Source: Pseudoalteromonas sp. MM1
GTDB taxonomy: Bacteria; Pseudomonadota; Gammaproteobacteria; Enterobacterales; Alteromonadaceae
Length of the DNA stretch: 64,000 bases
Assembly (NCBI RefSeq): GCF_030296835.1
Contig: NZ_AP027922.1
Location: 2,170,001 to 2,234,000, forward strand
Direction: 5' to 3'
Shown: in pieces, positions 36,166-45,101 of the stretch
Position numbering within the stretch: the stretch's first letter is position 1
Layout: the number at the start of each line of letters is the position of its first letter
Program-made: the position numbers and the translations under genes
Notes under the pieces: model-generated
The model's database searches: none
The model's input: the letters and a program-made list of their open reading frames with translations, nothing else
Told to the model about the DNA's origin: nothing

Positions 36166-37962
36166 ATGTTTGATTTAATAAGCAAACGCAGCGCTAATTT
36201 AAAAAATGATGTATTAGCCGGCTTAACCGCTGTGCTTACGCTCATTCCCGAAGCCGTTGCGTTTACCTTTGTAGCGGGAATTGACCCCATGATGGGTCTT
36301 TATGGCTCGTTTTTTGTTGGCTTTATTACCGCCGTGTTTGGCGGCCGCCCTGGTATGATCTCGGGTGCGGCGGGCTCCATGGCTGTAGTCACTACCGCCT
36401 TTATTATTATGTTTGGGCTGGAATACTTGTTGGCGGCCGTGGTATTAACCGGTGTGCTGCAAGTTGTGTTTGGCGCTTTTAAAATGGGCAAGTTTATAAG
36501 GCTACTACCTCACCCCGTAATGCTTGGCTTTGTAAACGGCTTAGCCATAGTAATTGGTATGGCGCAATTTGGCCAATTTAAAGAAAACGTTCGTGTTGTA
36601 TACGATAAGCAACACGATATGTTTACCTACGCGGGCGATTGGATGCAGCTAAGCAGCCCAGCCATGCTTACCATGATGGGGTTAATAGCGTTAACCATGG
36701 CCATTGTGTATTTTTTACCACGCTATACCAAAGCAATTCCTGCGCCCCTTGCCGCTATTGCCGTATGTACGGCGCTGGTTACATTTACCCCGCTTGAGTC
36801 AAAACTTGTTAGCGACGTTGTGTACACGCAGCGTACTTCAATGATTGAAAAAGAAATCATTACTGAAAACTTTGCTGCGGTAAAAAATCAAATTTCTCAT
36901 GGGCAATACAGCGAAGCTGCGCAAAATATAGCATTAGAGCGCCCAACTGATGCACAAATTATGGCTAAATGGCAAGCTAACGAAGCGCAAAAAGTAGCAG
37001 AAGGATTAAAAGAGACTGCCGATCCGCTTGATGGCAGTTTAAAAGGTGCATTACCAAGTTTTCACTTTCCGCAAATTAGCTGGGATTTAACCAATAGCGA
37101 CTCGCTCGATGCGCTAATTACCGTGTTAATGCTTGCACTTATTTTGTCATCGGTTGGGCTAATTGAAACGCTTATGACCCTTTCGCTTATTGATGAAATA
37201 ACACAAACCCGCGGGCAAGGTAATCGCGAGTCTGTGGCACAAGGTTCGGGCAATATTTTAAGCGGTTTATTTGGTGGCATGTGCGGCTGCGCCATGATTG
37301 GCCAAAGTATGGTGTGTTTAAATTCAGGCGGCCGAGGCCGTGCTGCTGGCATTGCTACCGCTTTATTTATGCTGGTATTTATTTTGTTTTTCCCAAGCTT
37401 AATTGAAATGATCCCGGTAGCATCATTAATTGGCGTTATGTTTATGGTGGTTATTGCTACGTTTGAGTGGTCATCTTTGCGCTTATTTGGCCGCGTTCCA
37501 AAGTCTGAAATATTTATCATTATTGTGGTATCAACCGTTACCGTATTGCTCGATTTAGCCGTAGCCGTAGGTATAGGTATTGTTATTTCAGCCTTAGTTT
37601 ATGCGTGGAATTCTGCAAAAGAAATTCGTATTCAATGCAGCGATGAGTCTCAAACGCAAAAAACTTACCAAGTAGCAGGCAACTTATTCTTTGGCTCTAT
37701 AACCTCGTTTAAAGAAGGGTTTAACCCACATAACGACCCACAAAAAGTGTGTATTGATTTTGCCAATGCCAGAGTGTGCGACCAATCGGGTATTGAAGCT
37801 ATACATGGTTTAAGCGTACGTTATAAAGCATTAGGTAAAACGTTGTATTTACGTCACTTAAGCCCTGAGTCTGCCCAGTTATTACAAAAAGCCGGTGATT
37901 TAGTTGAGGTTAACATTGTTGAAGACCCTAAATACCCTGTAGCCAACGACGCTATGGCGTAA
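36166..37962 (+). CDS. SulP family anion transporter with STAS domain
   Basis: A 598-residue membrane transporter. Helices of the SLC26/SulP fold span about residues 15-210 and 305-480, and a C-terminal STAS domain (about 495-590) contains VCIDFANARVCDQSGIEA. IPEAVAFTFVAGIDPMMGLY is the usual TM1 signature. It probably carries sulfate, bicarbonate or a similar anion. Odd: between the two transmembrane blocks lies an extra hydrophilic stretch of about 80 residues (about 212-291), absent from typical SulP proteins. Confidence 0.9.
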   Translation: MFDLISKRSANLKNDVLAGLTAVLTLIPEAVAFTFVAGIDPMMGLYGSFFVGFITAVFGGRPGMISGAAGSMAVVTTAFIIMFGLEYLLAAVVLTGVLQVVFGAFKMGKFIRLLPHPVMLGFVNGLAIVIGMAQFGQFKENVRVVYDKQHDMFTYAGDWMQLSSPAMLTMMGLIALTMAIVYFLPRYTKAIPAPLAAIAVCTALVTFTPLESKLVSDVVYTQRTSMIEKEIITENFAAVKNQISHGQYSEAAQNIALERPTDAQIMAKWQANEAQKVAEGLKETADPLDGSLKGALPSFHFPQISWDLTNSDSLDALITVLMLALILSSVGLIETLMTLSLIDEITQTRGQGNRESVAQGSGNILSGLFGGMCGCAMIGQSMVCLNSGGRGRAAGIATALFMLVFILFFPSLIEMIPVASLIGVMFMVVIATFEWSSLRLFGRVPKSEIFIIIVVSTVTVLLDLAVAVGIGIVISALVYAWNSAKEIRIQCSDESQTQKTYQVAGNLFFGSITSFKEGFNPHNDPQKVCIDFANARVCDQSGIEAIHGLSVRYKALGKTLYLRHLSPESAQLLQKAGDLVEVNIVEDPKYPVANDAMA

Positions 37963-37985
37963 CAAGCCAATTAGATAACTTACTT

Positions 37986-38013
37986 AAAAAGCTCGGAGTT
38001 TTCCGAGCTTTTT
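37986..38013 (+). terminator. Terminator of the SulP gene
   Basis: AAAAAGCTCGGA and TCCGAGCTTTTT form a tight hairpin. Confidence 0.9.
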
Positions 38014-38094
38014 ACTTTAAATCAATTGTTTAAATTATTTTCAGCTGGTAAGTTAGGCCCTTAAATTGACTCCAATACATAAAAGGATGTAACT

Positions 38095-38262
38095 ATGCCA
38101 CTCATACAAATTATTCTATTTATTGCTTTTGCCGTGTTAACTACAATTGGCTACAAAAAGAATAACCGTAACTTAATGCTATTAGGCGCCATTGCTATAT
38201 CGTTCGCGTTTGTGGGGCTCGACTTTTTAATAGGCGTAGATGAAGGGTTATCAGACAGGTAA
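38095..38262 (+). CDS. Small hypothetical membrane protein, 55 residues
   Basis: A 55-residue ORF with a good ribosome site (AAAAGGATGTAACT before the ATG). It starts MPLIQIILFIAFAVLTTIGY, and two hydrophobic helices (about 4-19 and 26-45) are joined by the basic turn KKNNRN, so it is a probable two-pass inner-membrane protein. It has its own spacing between the SulP terminator and the dienelactone hydrolase gene. No family is recognised, and there is no similarity to its neighbours. Confidence 0.6.
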   Translation: MPLIQIILFIAFAVLTTIGYKKNNRNLMLLGAIAISFAFVGLDFLIGVDEGLSDR

Positions 38263-38381
38263 GCTAAAACTCACTCAATAGCTAATTTTATATATAAAGA
38301 GATAAACTGCTCGTTTTTTACTCCTAATACGTTATGGTAATAAATAACAATACATAACTAATAATAATGGAAGGAGCAGCC

Positions 38382-39272
38382 ATGAATACCCAGCAATCAG
38401 ATCATATCCCGCAAGAAGCCTTTGATTGGTACGATGAATACGCCCACGGCTTAATGGACAGACGTACATTTATGAAAAAACTAGGTGGGTTAGCTGCACT
38501 TGGTTTTTCAATGAGCGTACTAACCAGTGCCCTGTTACCCAATTATGCGTTTGCAGAGCAAGTATCGTTTAATGATGACGATATTAAAGCCACCTACGAA
38601 GAATTTGATTCGCCAAACGGGCATGGTAAAGGCAAAGGTTACTTAGCAGTGCCTAGCAAAATTGAAGGTAAACTGCCGGTTGTATTAGTTATTCACGAAA
38701 ACCGTGGTTTAAACCCATATATTAAAGATGTAGCAAGGCGCTTAGCCAAAAAAGGCTTTATTGCCTTTGCACCCGACGCACTCTATCCGCTTGGTGGCTA
38801 CCCAGGCAATGACGATGAAGGCCGCGCCATGCAAAAAACCATGGACAGAGCTAAAATTCAAAACGACTTTGTAGCCGCTGCCCACTTTTTAAAAAATCAT
38901 TCAAATAGCAACGGCAAGCTAGGGGCTGTAGGTTTTTGTTTTGGTGGTTATATTGTTAATTACTTAGCGGCGGTTGAGAGTGAATTACTCAGCGCGGGCG
39001 TACCCTTTTATGGCACCCCTGCCAGTGAGTCACTGCACAAAAATATAAAAGCGCCTTTAATGATTCAATTAGGTGAGCTTGATAAACGCGTTAACGCTAC
39101 ATGGCCTGATTATGAAAAAAGCTTAAAAGCTAATAATGTTGAGTACACTATGCACATGTACGAAGGTGCAAACCATGGTTTTCATAACGACTCTACTGGG
39201 CGTTATGATGAGCAAAAAGCAGAACTTGCTTGGCAGCGTACCTTAGCGTTTTTGAATGAAAAGCTAAGTTAA
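38382..39272 (+). CDS. Dienelactone hydrolase family protein with Tat signal
   Basis: A 296-residue alpha/beta hydrolase. I start at 38382 (GGAAGGAGCAGCC upstream). A twin-arginine signal (DRRTFMKKLGG, then a hydrophobic stretch ending AFA near residue 61) sends the folded enzyme to the periplasm. The dienelactone hydrolase triad is visible: nucleophilic Cys in GFCFGG, Asp in LGELDKRV and His in GANHGFHND. The natural ester or lactone substrate is unknown. A single gene, convergent with the VOC gene. Confidence 0.88.
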   Translation: MNTQQSDHIPQEAFDWYDEYAHGLMDRRTFMKKLGGLAALGFSMSVLTSALLPNYAFAEQVSFNDDDIKATYEEFDSPNGHGKGKGYLAVPSKIEGKLPVVLVIHENRGLNPYIKDVARRLAKKGFIAFAPDALYPLGGYPGNDDEGRAMQKTMDRAKIQNDFVAAAHFLKNHSNSNGKLGAVGFCFGGYIVNYLAAVESELLSAGVPFYGTPASESLHKNIKAPLMIQLGELDKRVNATWPDYEKSLKANNVEYTMHMYEGANHGFHNDSTGRYDEQKAELAWQRTLAFLNEKLS

Positions 39273-39282
39273 TCAGAATATA

Positions 39283-39314
39283 ATGCCACCAGCTTAAAAT
39301 GGGTGGCGTTATTT
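39283..39314. terminator. Terminator-like hairpin between convergent genes
   Basis: GCCACC (39285-39290) and GGTGGC (39302-39307) are followed by GTTATTT on the plus strand. Confidence 0.5.
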
Positions 39315-39352
39315 AAGTTAATTGACCTAAGCTCTGATTAACTAAGCTTTGG

Positions 39353-39697
39353 CTAATTAAGCTCTGTAATATGTAAAAGCTCGCCCGAAGGTCCCCACAA
39401 ATAAACCACTTTCCCCCACGGCTCTTGTTTTATCCCTTCAAAGCGAATATCAAAGTGAGTTAATTTGCAAATAATGTTAAAGGCTTCGTGAATATTTAAT
39501 ACACACACTTGCAGCATTAAATTTTCAGCAAATTCTTGGTTGTAGTAACGCTGTAAAAAGATGCAGCATTCACCTGATGTTGCAATACTTAAATCAGCTG
39601 ACGCCCGCTGAACATTAAAGCCCAGCGCCTGATAAAAGTCACACGATTGCTGATAATTTTTACATGGCACAAACACTCTAATATCATCAACTTGCAT
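39353..39697 (-). CDS. VOC (glyoxalase/bleomycin-resistance fold) protein
   Basis: A 114-residue single-domain protein with the beta-alpha-beta-beta-beta VOC pattern: IRVFVPCKNYQQSCDFYQALGF at the start and WGKVVYLWGPSGELLHITEL at the end, which holds the metal-ligand-type Glu. The substrate or ligand is unknown. It lies 13 bp beyond the LysR-type gene on the same strand and is probably cotranscribed with it. Confidence 0.78.
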   Translation of the reverse strand: MQVDDIRVFVPCKNYQQSCDFYQALGFNVQRASADLSIATSGECCIFLQRYYNQEFAENLMLQVCVLNIHEAFNIICKLTHFDIRFEGIKQEPWGKVVYLWGPSGELLHITELN

Positions 39698-39710
39698 TAT
39701 TAGTCCTTAA

Positions 39711-40646
39711 TTAGTCAAGCACGGTTTTATCAATAATCCCTTTTGCAATAAGGGCTTTTAAAATACCTGCGCTTTTTTCTCTAAATGCATCGCGAAGTAA
39801 GCGCACGGCTGGAGTGATTGACTGCCTGCTTGGGCATACTAGCCAAAGCTCTGTAGGTGTAGGTTTAAAATTTGCCATAACGTTTACAACATTACCGGCA
39901 AGTAAGTCGTTAGACATATCTAAGCAGGATTTAACTGCAAGCCCTTTGCCCGATACACACCAGCGCCTTACTAAATCACCATCGTTAGTTGCGTGGCCTC
40001 CGTGCAATTTTACTTTAAACTCTTCCCTGGCATCGCTAAATACCCATACATCTTTAATTATATCTTGCAGTTGATAAAACAGCCCTTTATGTTCAGTTAA
40101 ATCATGTGGATGAGCAGGTGTGCCGTGTATATCAAGGTAGCTTTGTGCTGCGCATAAAATACGCGGTACGTCGCAAATTTTAAAACCGTACATGCTGGCA
40201 TCGTTAGGTTTACCATAACGCAGTGCAATGTCGACCGAGTCACGATAAAAGTCGATATTACTGTCGCTAATATTGGCGCGAAGGCTTAACTGAGTGTGAG
40301 TTTGCATGAACTCGTCAAGCCATGGGATCACAATGTTGCGCCCTAAATCAGAAGAAAGCGCAATACGCAGCTCGCCATCAATTATATCGTCATCGCTTTT
40401 AAGTGTATTTTTGGCTTGTTCAAGCATCGCTATTGCTTGTTGGCATTGTGGAATGTAACGCTCGCCGGCTGCAGAAAGCCTTAAATGACGAGTGGTGCGT
40501 ATAAATAATTCAAAACCTAAAGCCTGCTCTACCCTTTTTACAGCAGCACTTGCTGTGGCGGTGCGCATATCTAAATTTGATGCTGCAGCAGTAATACTTT
40601 TAAACTCTGCCACTTTTAAAATTACCTGTAAGTCTTCTAAAAGCAT
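39711..40646 (-). CDS. LysR family transcriptional regulator
   Basis: A 311-residue regulator with an N-terminal winged helix (residues 1-60, FKSITAAASNLDMRTATASAAVKRVEQ) and a periplasmic-binding-like effector domain (about 90-295) of normal length. It may control the VOC gene just downstream or genes across the 509-bp gap. The effector is unknown. Confidence 0.9.
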   Translation of the reverse strand: MLLEDLQVILKVAEFKSITAAASNLDMRTATASAAVKRVEQALGFELFIRTTRHLRLSAAGERYIPQCQQAIAMLEQAKNTLKSDDDIIDGELRIALSSDLGRNIVIPWLDEFMQTHTQLSLRANISDSNIDFYRDSVDIALRYGKPNDASMYGFKICDVPRILCAAQSYLDIHGTPAHPHDLTEHKGLFYQLQDIIKDVWVFSDAREEFKVKLHGGHATNDGDLVRRWCVSGKGLAVKSCLDMSNDLLAGNVVNVMANFKPTPTELWLVCPSRQSITPAVRLLRDAFREKSAGILKALIAKGIIDKTVLD

Positions 40647-41155
40647 TGTGTATTAACCCATTATCAACTTAATAATTTAATTATTATTTTTGGCAAAATT
40701 AAGCGCTTTAGGTTTGCTTACAGTGTATTGAGCAACCAAAAAGTGATTTATTGTCTATTTATATTTGACAATGCTTAGCTATTGCGCGGTTTATCAATAT
40801 AAAGGCAAATATTACACTGTACCCATCAGCTAGTCACTAGCCACTATTTATTAAATTAGGACAATCTTTAGTAACGCTCTATTAGCTTGCTTGCTCTCAA
40901 CGGGGCTTAAAACCACTTCGTTTATTAAACGCTTTTAACTATATGTGTATTAGTAAACCCAGCTTTTGGGCATTAGCAGTATGTTTTTAAAGCAAGCGCT
41001 CGCCCACCAATTAACCAATATTTTTTGATAAAGATTCAATCATTACCCTGTTTATTGCACGAAAACTCTCACCTATTATTCACCTCAACACAGCGAAGTC
41101 ATTCAGGCTATTTAAATCGCTTTACTTTATTTTTTAGCATAACGGGTATCACAGT
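40647..41155. other. Intergenic region between LysR and royal-jelly-like genes
   Basis: 509 bp between divergent genes that should hold both promoters. I found no ORF, repeat or clear operator. Confidence 0.4.
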
Positions 41156-42259
41156 ATGAAACGATTAAAAACCACCTTAGCAATAGCAACCGTGTCATTA
41201 GCCGTAAGTGCTTTTTCAAGCGCCTATGCAGCAGAGGTTGGCCCCCTTGAAACAGTGACTACGTTTAATAAATATCGCGGCGCTGGTATAACTATAACAC
41301 CTGCAGGACGAATGATTGTAAGCATGCACCCGCTTGATGCACCAAAAACGCGCGTAGTTGAAATTATGGCAAACGGTGCTCAACAACCTTTCCCTACTGA
41401 AGATTGGGCAGACGGCCCCGAGCTTGGCAAAGTAGGCCTTGCAGCCGTAATTGGCGTGCATAATGACAGCAAAGGTGTGGTGTGGATTTTAGACATGGGC
41501 AGCGAACAAGTAGCCCCAAAACTCATTGCCTAGGACAGCGTTGCTAATACCTTAGTTAATACTATTGAATTAAATAAAGACGCCGTACTTGCTAACTCAT
41601 TTTTACAAGACTTTGTAATTGATGAGCGTAACGACAAAATTTACATTGCCGATATGTCATTCGGTAACTTTATAGGTGCAACCAAACCTGCGTTTATTGT
41701 TGTTGATTTAAAAACTGGCGAATCAATGCGCGTACTTGAGGGCAATGCTAAGCTAATGCCAGAGGAACGAGACATTGTTATTGAAGCCTCTCCTGTTGCG
41801 TCTAAATCAGCAAAAGGTGAAACAACAAACCTGCGTTTTGGTTTAAATCCAATTACCATTGATGATAAAAATGAATGGGTATACTTTGGCGCATTTACAG
41901 GCACACACGTTTACCGTATTCCGGCAAAAACCCTCGCCAATAGCACGTATTCAGATGCTAAAAAAGCAAAAAGCATTGAAGTATTTGGCCCTAAAAACCC
42001 AAGCGATGGCATGACCTACGCCCCAGGTGGCGGTATTTTAGTAACCGACCTTGAAAACAATGCCATTGGCTTAACCACTAAAGGCCACTACGAAATAATT
42101 GTTCAAGATAAACGATTATCATGGCCTGATAGCCTAGCAGTAAGCAACGGTTGGATTTACGTAACACAAGATCAGCTCCACCAGCACCCTGCATTTAGCC
42201 AAGGCTATGGTAATGCAAAACCACCTTACGTATTAACGCGTTTTCGCTTTAATCAGTAA
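41156..42259 (+). pseudogene. Royal-jelly/yellow-like secreted protein, interrupted by an amber codon
   Basis: A single 367-codon reading frame broken only by TAG at 41531-41533 (codon 126). The frame before it (ending VAPKLIA) and after it (DSVANTLVNTIELN) is continuous. The paralogue at 45102-46235 reads TPKLIAWD at this place, so TGG (Trp) to TAG is the likely change. It has a signal peptide (cleavage after AYA, about residue 23) and the six-bladed-propeller sequence of bacterial major-royal-jelly/yellow-like proteins. It is a recent pseudogene, a natural suppressor case or a sequencing error. A terminator follows. Confidence 0.8.
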
Positions 42260-42269
42260 AAGAGTGACT

Positions 42270-42307
42270 AGCGAGCCAGTTTTTGTACTGGCTCGTTAAA
42301 AGTTTTT
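42270..42307 (+). terminator. Terminator after the royal-jelly-like pseudogene
   Basis: GCGAGCCAGT and ACTGGCTCGT form a 9-10 bp stem followed by a T-rich segment. Confidence 0.75.
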
Positions 42308-42378
42308 ACCAGCGAAATATTTTAAACATATTTGCTCTAGTTCAACTTAATTACTGGTATTCAAATAAGGCAGACCCT

Positions 42379-43167
42379 ATGAGTAAACCAATTTTAAAAA
42401 TGGGCGTAACCGATTTATCGTTTCATCATGTTACGGCCTCTTTAGTGAGCCATGTTTTAACTGATATGGGCTTTAACGTTGAGCGTGTTTATGCGCCGCA
42501 TCAAGATAACTTTAAAAACCTTAAATCGGGCGATGTAGATTTACTTGCCTCAGCGTGGCTTCCTTCAAGCCACGGTATTTACAAAGCCGATGTAGAGCAA
42601 GTTATGCCACTCGTTGAGCTTGGCTTACATTATGAGCCTTATGCACACTGGGGCGTACCAGATTATGTACCACAAAGTGCAGTAAACGAAATTAGTGATT
42701 TGCTAAAGCCAGATGTGCTTGCAAAAATGCAAAAAACGATTCAGGGCATTAATGCCGGTGCTGGTATTACCCGTTTTTCTATTAATATGATGAAAGAATA
42801 TGGGCTGACGAGCGCGGGATATGAGTTTTTAACCGGCACAGAGCATGACTGTTTTAGCGCGTTTGAAAACGCCGTTGCCACCCAAACCTGGTGCATAGTG
42901 CCGTTATGGAAGCCACAATTTTTGCATTACAAGCACACAATACGTGAGCTTAAAGAACCACAAGGGTTACTAGGCGTTGTTGATAGAGCTGTTTTACTCC
43001 TACGAGAAGATAAACAAGCGCTGTTTAACCAAGCACAGTTAAACACCCTTGATAAATTACGCTTTTCAAATGAGATCATTGCCGAGCTTGACTATAAAGT
43101 ATGCAAAAACTTACAACCCCTCGATGACGTAACGCGTAATTGGCTTAATAACAATCCAATTAGATAG
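42379..43167 (+). CDS. OpuAC-like substrate-binding protein without signal peptide
   Basis: A 262-residue protein of the glycine-betaine/proline-binding (OpuAC) fold. I start at 42379 (AAGGCAGACCCT before the ATG); it opens MSKPILKMGVTDLSFHHVT directly in the first beta strand. GDVDLLASAWLPSSHGIY and GAGITRFSINMMKEYGL match the ligand-binding domain. Unlike normal binding proteins it has no signal peptide or lipobox and no ABC permease or ATPase nearby, so it is probably a cytoplasmic ligand-binding or enzyme-like derivative. The ligand is unknown. Confidence 0.75.
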   Translation: MSKPILKMGVTDLSFHHVTASLVSHVLTDMGFNVERVYAPHQDNFKNLKSGDVDLLASAWLPSSHGIYKADVEQVMPLVELGLHYEPYAHWGVPDYVPQSAVNEISDLLKPDVLAKMQKTIQGINAGAGITRFSINMMKEYGLTSAGYEFLTGTEHDCFSAFENAVATQTWCIVPLWKPQFLHYKHTIRELKEPQGLLGVVDRAVLLLREDKQALFNQAQLNTLDKLRFSNEIIAELDYKVCKNLQPLDDVTRNWLNNNPIR

Positions 43168-43245
43168 TAATTTGTGCTTTGTTTTTTTAAAAAAGGCTCA
43201 ATATAAACAACATTCGGCTTAGTTAGCCACTTAACGGAGATAACC

Positions 43246-43899
43246 ATGACCCATCCAATTATTAATGATTTAGAAAAACGTTATACAACTAAACGCTACA
43301 CAACCCAGCGTATTCCTCAAGATGACTTAGATGTAATTTACGAAGCTATGCGTCTTTCTCCATCCTCTATTAACTCGCAGCCGTGGAAATTTATTGTTAT
43401 TGAATCTGACGAAGCTAAAGAGCGTATGCACTCTACGTTTGCTAATAAATTCCAATTTAACCAGCCGCATATTAAAACTGCATCGCACGTTATTTTATTT
43501 GCTTACAACCCTAAATATAAACGTGATGACTACGCACAAGTAATTGATGCAGATATTAAAAATGGCCGTACACAAAGTGAAAACCGCGAACAAGCATTTG
43601 GCGCGTTTGCCTTTGTTGATATGAATACCGATGAGCAAGGTAACAATGCAATGTGGACCAAAGCGCAAACTTACATTGCCCTGGGTAACACTATGCACGC
43701 TGCAGCCCGTTTAGGTATTGATTCAACGCCAATGGAAGGTGTAGATGCACAGCTTATTGGTGAAGTGTTTGAACACGAGCTGGATGGCTATATTTGTGAT
43801 GTAGCGTTAGTACTTGGCTACCATGATGATACTGAAGATTATAACGCTAAGTTACCTAAATCTCGCTTAGCAAAAGAGCAAGTTATTCAGGTTTTATAA
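43246..43899 (+). CDS. NfsB-like oxygen-insensitive nitroreductase
   Basis: A 217-residue FMN-dependent NAD(P)H oxidoreductase. TKRYTTQRIPQDDL, then RLSPSSINSQPWKFIVIE and the C-terminal YNAKLPKSRLAKEQVI, align with E. coli NfsB over the whole length. It reduces nitroaromatics, quinones or flavins in the cytosol. AACGGAGATAACC precedes the start. Single gene with a terminator. Confidence 0.9.
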   Translation: MTHPIINDLEKRYTTKRYTTQRIPQDDLDVIYEAMRLSPSSINSQPWKFIVIESDEAKERMHSTFANKFQFNQPHIKTASHVILFAYNPKYKRDDYAQVIDADIKNGRTQSENREQAFGAFAFVDMNTDEQGNNAMWTKAQTYIALGNTMHAAARLGIDSTPMEGVDAQLIGEVFEHELDGYICDVALVLGYHDDTEDYNAKLPKSRLAKEQVIQVL

Positions 43900-43908
43900 A
43901 ACCCATTA

Positions 43909-43941
43909 AAAAAGCTTAGCGCTAAAGAGTGCTAAGCTTTT
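43909..43941. terminator. Bidirectional terminator
   Basis: AAAAGCTTAGCGCT and AGTGCTAAGCTTTT lie between the convergent nitroreductase and methyltransferase genes. Confidence 0.85.
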
Positions 43942-43950
43942 ATATTCATT

Positions 43951-44535
43951 TTATTTTTTAGCAATAGCTTGCAGTACCGATGCTAAACCTGTGTGATATG
44001 TACCCTCCAGCACTTCTCGCTTTAATTCTTCTAAATGCAAAAAGCTAAGCTCGATTAAGTCATCTTGTAAATCGCTTTTTGAGGTTTTAGTATCGACACT
44101 TGGGCCGCCTCCGGTATTATAATTTACTTGCTCAGGCGTATAGGCCTCAAGTAAAAACACCCCACCTGGCTTTAAACCTTTAACAGCGCGCTTATATACT
44201 GCTGAGCGTACCGCGCTCGGTAAAGGGCAATAAATAGACACTACCGCATCCCATTTCTCTTTCCCAAAATCAAACTTAGCTAAATCGGCGTGTATAAGCT
44301 CAATGTTTACGTTGTGCTCTTTGGCAAGCTTTGCCGCTTTTTCAAGCCCTACTTTTGAGCCATCAACCGCAGTAACGCGATAACCCATTTTTGCCAAAAA
44401 TACCGCATTTCGCCCCTCGCCTTCGGCTAAGCTTATAACATTTCCTTTAGGTAATTGCTTATAGTGATCGGCTAAAAAATCGTTTGGCTGTTTGCCATAA
44501 GCGTATTGCTGAGTGTTATAGCGTTCATCCCACAT
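43951..44535 (-). CDS. Class I SAM-dependent methyltransferase (TehB-like)
   Basis: A 194-residue methyltransferase. Motif I is ISLAEGEGRNAVFLAKMGY, the acidic strand-2 end is VTAVDGS, and the post-motif is LKPGGVFLLEAYTP. This arrangement is that of TehB/thiopurine-type small-molecule methyltransferases. E. coli TehB acts in tellurite resistance; here the acceptor is unknown. Confidence 0.85.
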   Translation of the reverse strand: MWDERYNTQQYAYGKQPNDFLADHYKQLPKGNVISLAEGEGRNAVFLAKMGYRVTAVDGSKVGLEKAAKLAKEHNVNIELIHADLAKFDFGKEKWDAVVSIYCPLPSAVRSAVYKRAVKGLKPGGVFLLEAYTPEQVNYNTGGGPSVDTKTSKSDLQDDLIELSFLHLEELKREVLEGTYHTGLASVLQAIAKK

Positions 44536-44645
44536 AATTTCTCCTGAGCTAAATTTGTTTACACAAGCATGTATAAAATACGCTTTAGTTGCTTAATAAT
44601 TCCACGAATAACATGGGGAGTAAATACGTAACAAGATTAAATAAA

Positions 44646-44677
44646 AAAGACCAGTGACGGGATCACTGGCCTAAAAA
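44646..44677. terminator. Terminator-like hairpin
   Basis: CCAGTGA (44651-44657) and TCACTGG (44663-44669) with A-runs on both sides. It is downstream of the GST relic on the minus strand. Confidence 0.6.
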
Positions 44678-44717
44678 ACAATACGAAGGGAGTCGCATTG
44701 GTTGTAAAAACTGCTGT

Positions 44718-44924
44718 TTACTTAACTAATGGCACACCTGACTCAAGTGCCTGATTATGCATCCACTGGTTTAATTGCTCTGGCCAAGTAATGGTTGGCT
44801 CGCAATATAAGCCGCGTAAAATAGAGTAATAAATTGCGCTATCAAGCAAACTTAATGACGTTTTACCTGCTACATATTTAACACGCGCACAAAAAGGACA
44901 ATGAGAGTAACTGTATAGTTTCAT
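44718..44924 (-). pseudogene. Glutaredoxin-2/GST-type gene with large internal deletion
   Basis: The 68-residue ORF starts like a glutaredoxin-2/GST (MKLYSYSHCPFCARVKYVAG with the CPFC active site), then passes straight into what looks like a GST C-terminal helical domain (SLLDSAIYYSILRGLY and WPEQLNQWMHNQALESGVPL). Full-length proteins have about 210 residues, so roughly 140 residues are missing. The junction is in frame, so a short protein could be made, but the thioredoxin fold is incomplete and activity is unlikely. Confidence 0.6.
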
Positions 44925-45055
44925 ATTTAATTAAAGTCTAAAGCGGGTTAAGTACCTATGCCCGTAAGATACCCAAATAGTCAGCGCAGAAAAACCGCAT
45001 TTAGGTTGAAACTTTATCTTGTAAAAATTGATAATCACGCTTTAAAAAGTAAATA

Positions 45056-45083
45056 AAATAAAAAACACGCCATAAAGGCGTGC
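45056..45083 (-). terminator. Terminator of the cupin/royal-jelly-like operon
   Basis: CACGCC (45066-45071) and GGCGTG (45077-45082) are followed on the minus strand by GTTTTTTATTTTATTT. Confidence 0.8.
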
Positions 45084-45101
45084 TTAATTTACACATTATA
45101 G

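Noticed and set aside
41156..41533. Two separate royal-jelly-like genes (41156-41533 and 41654-42259)
   Set aside because: Both pieces are in the same frame, and the sequence between them continues the family alignment, so it is one gene with a single TAG.
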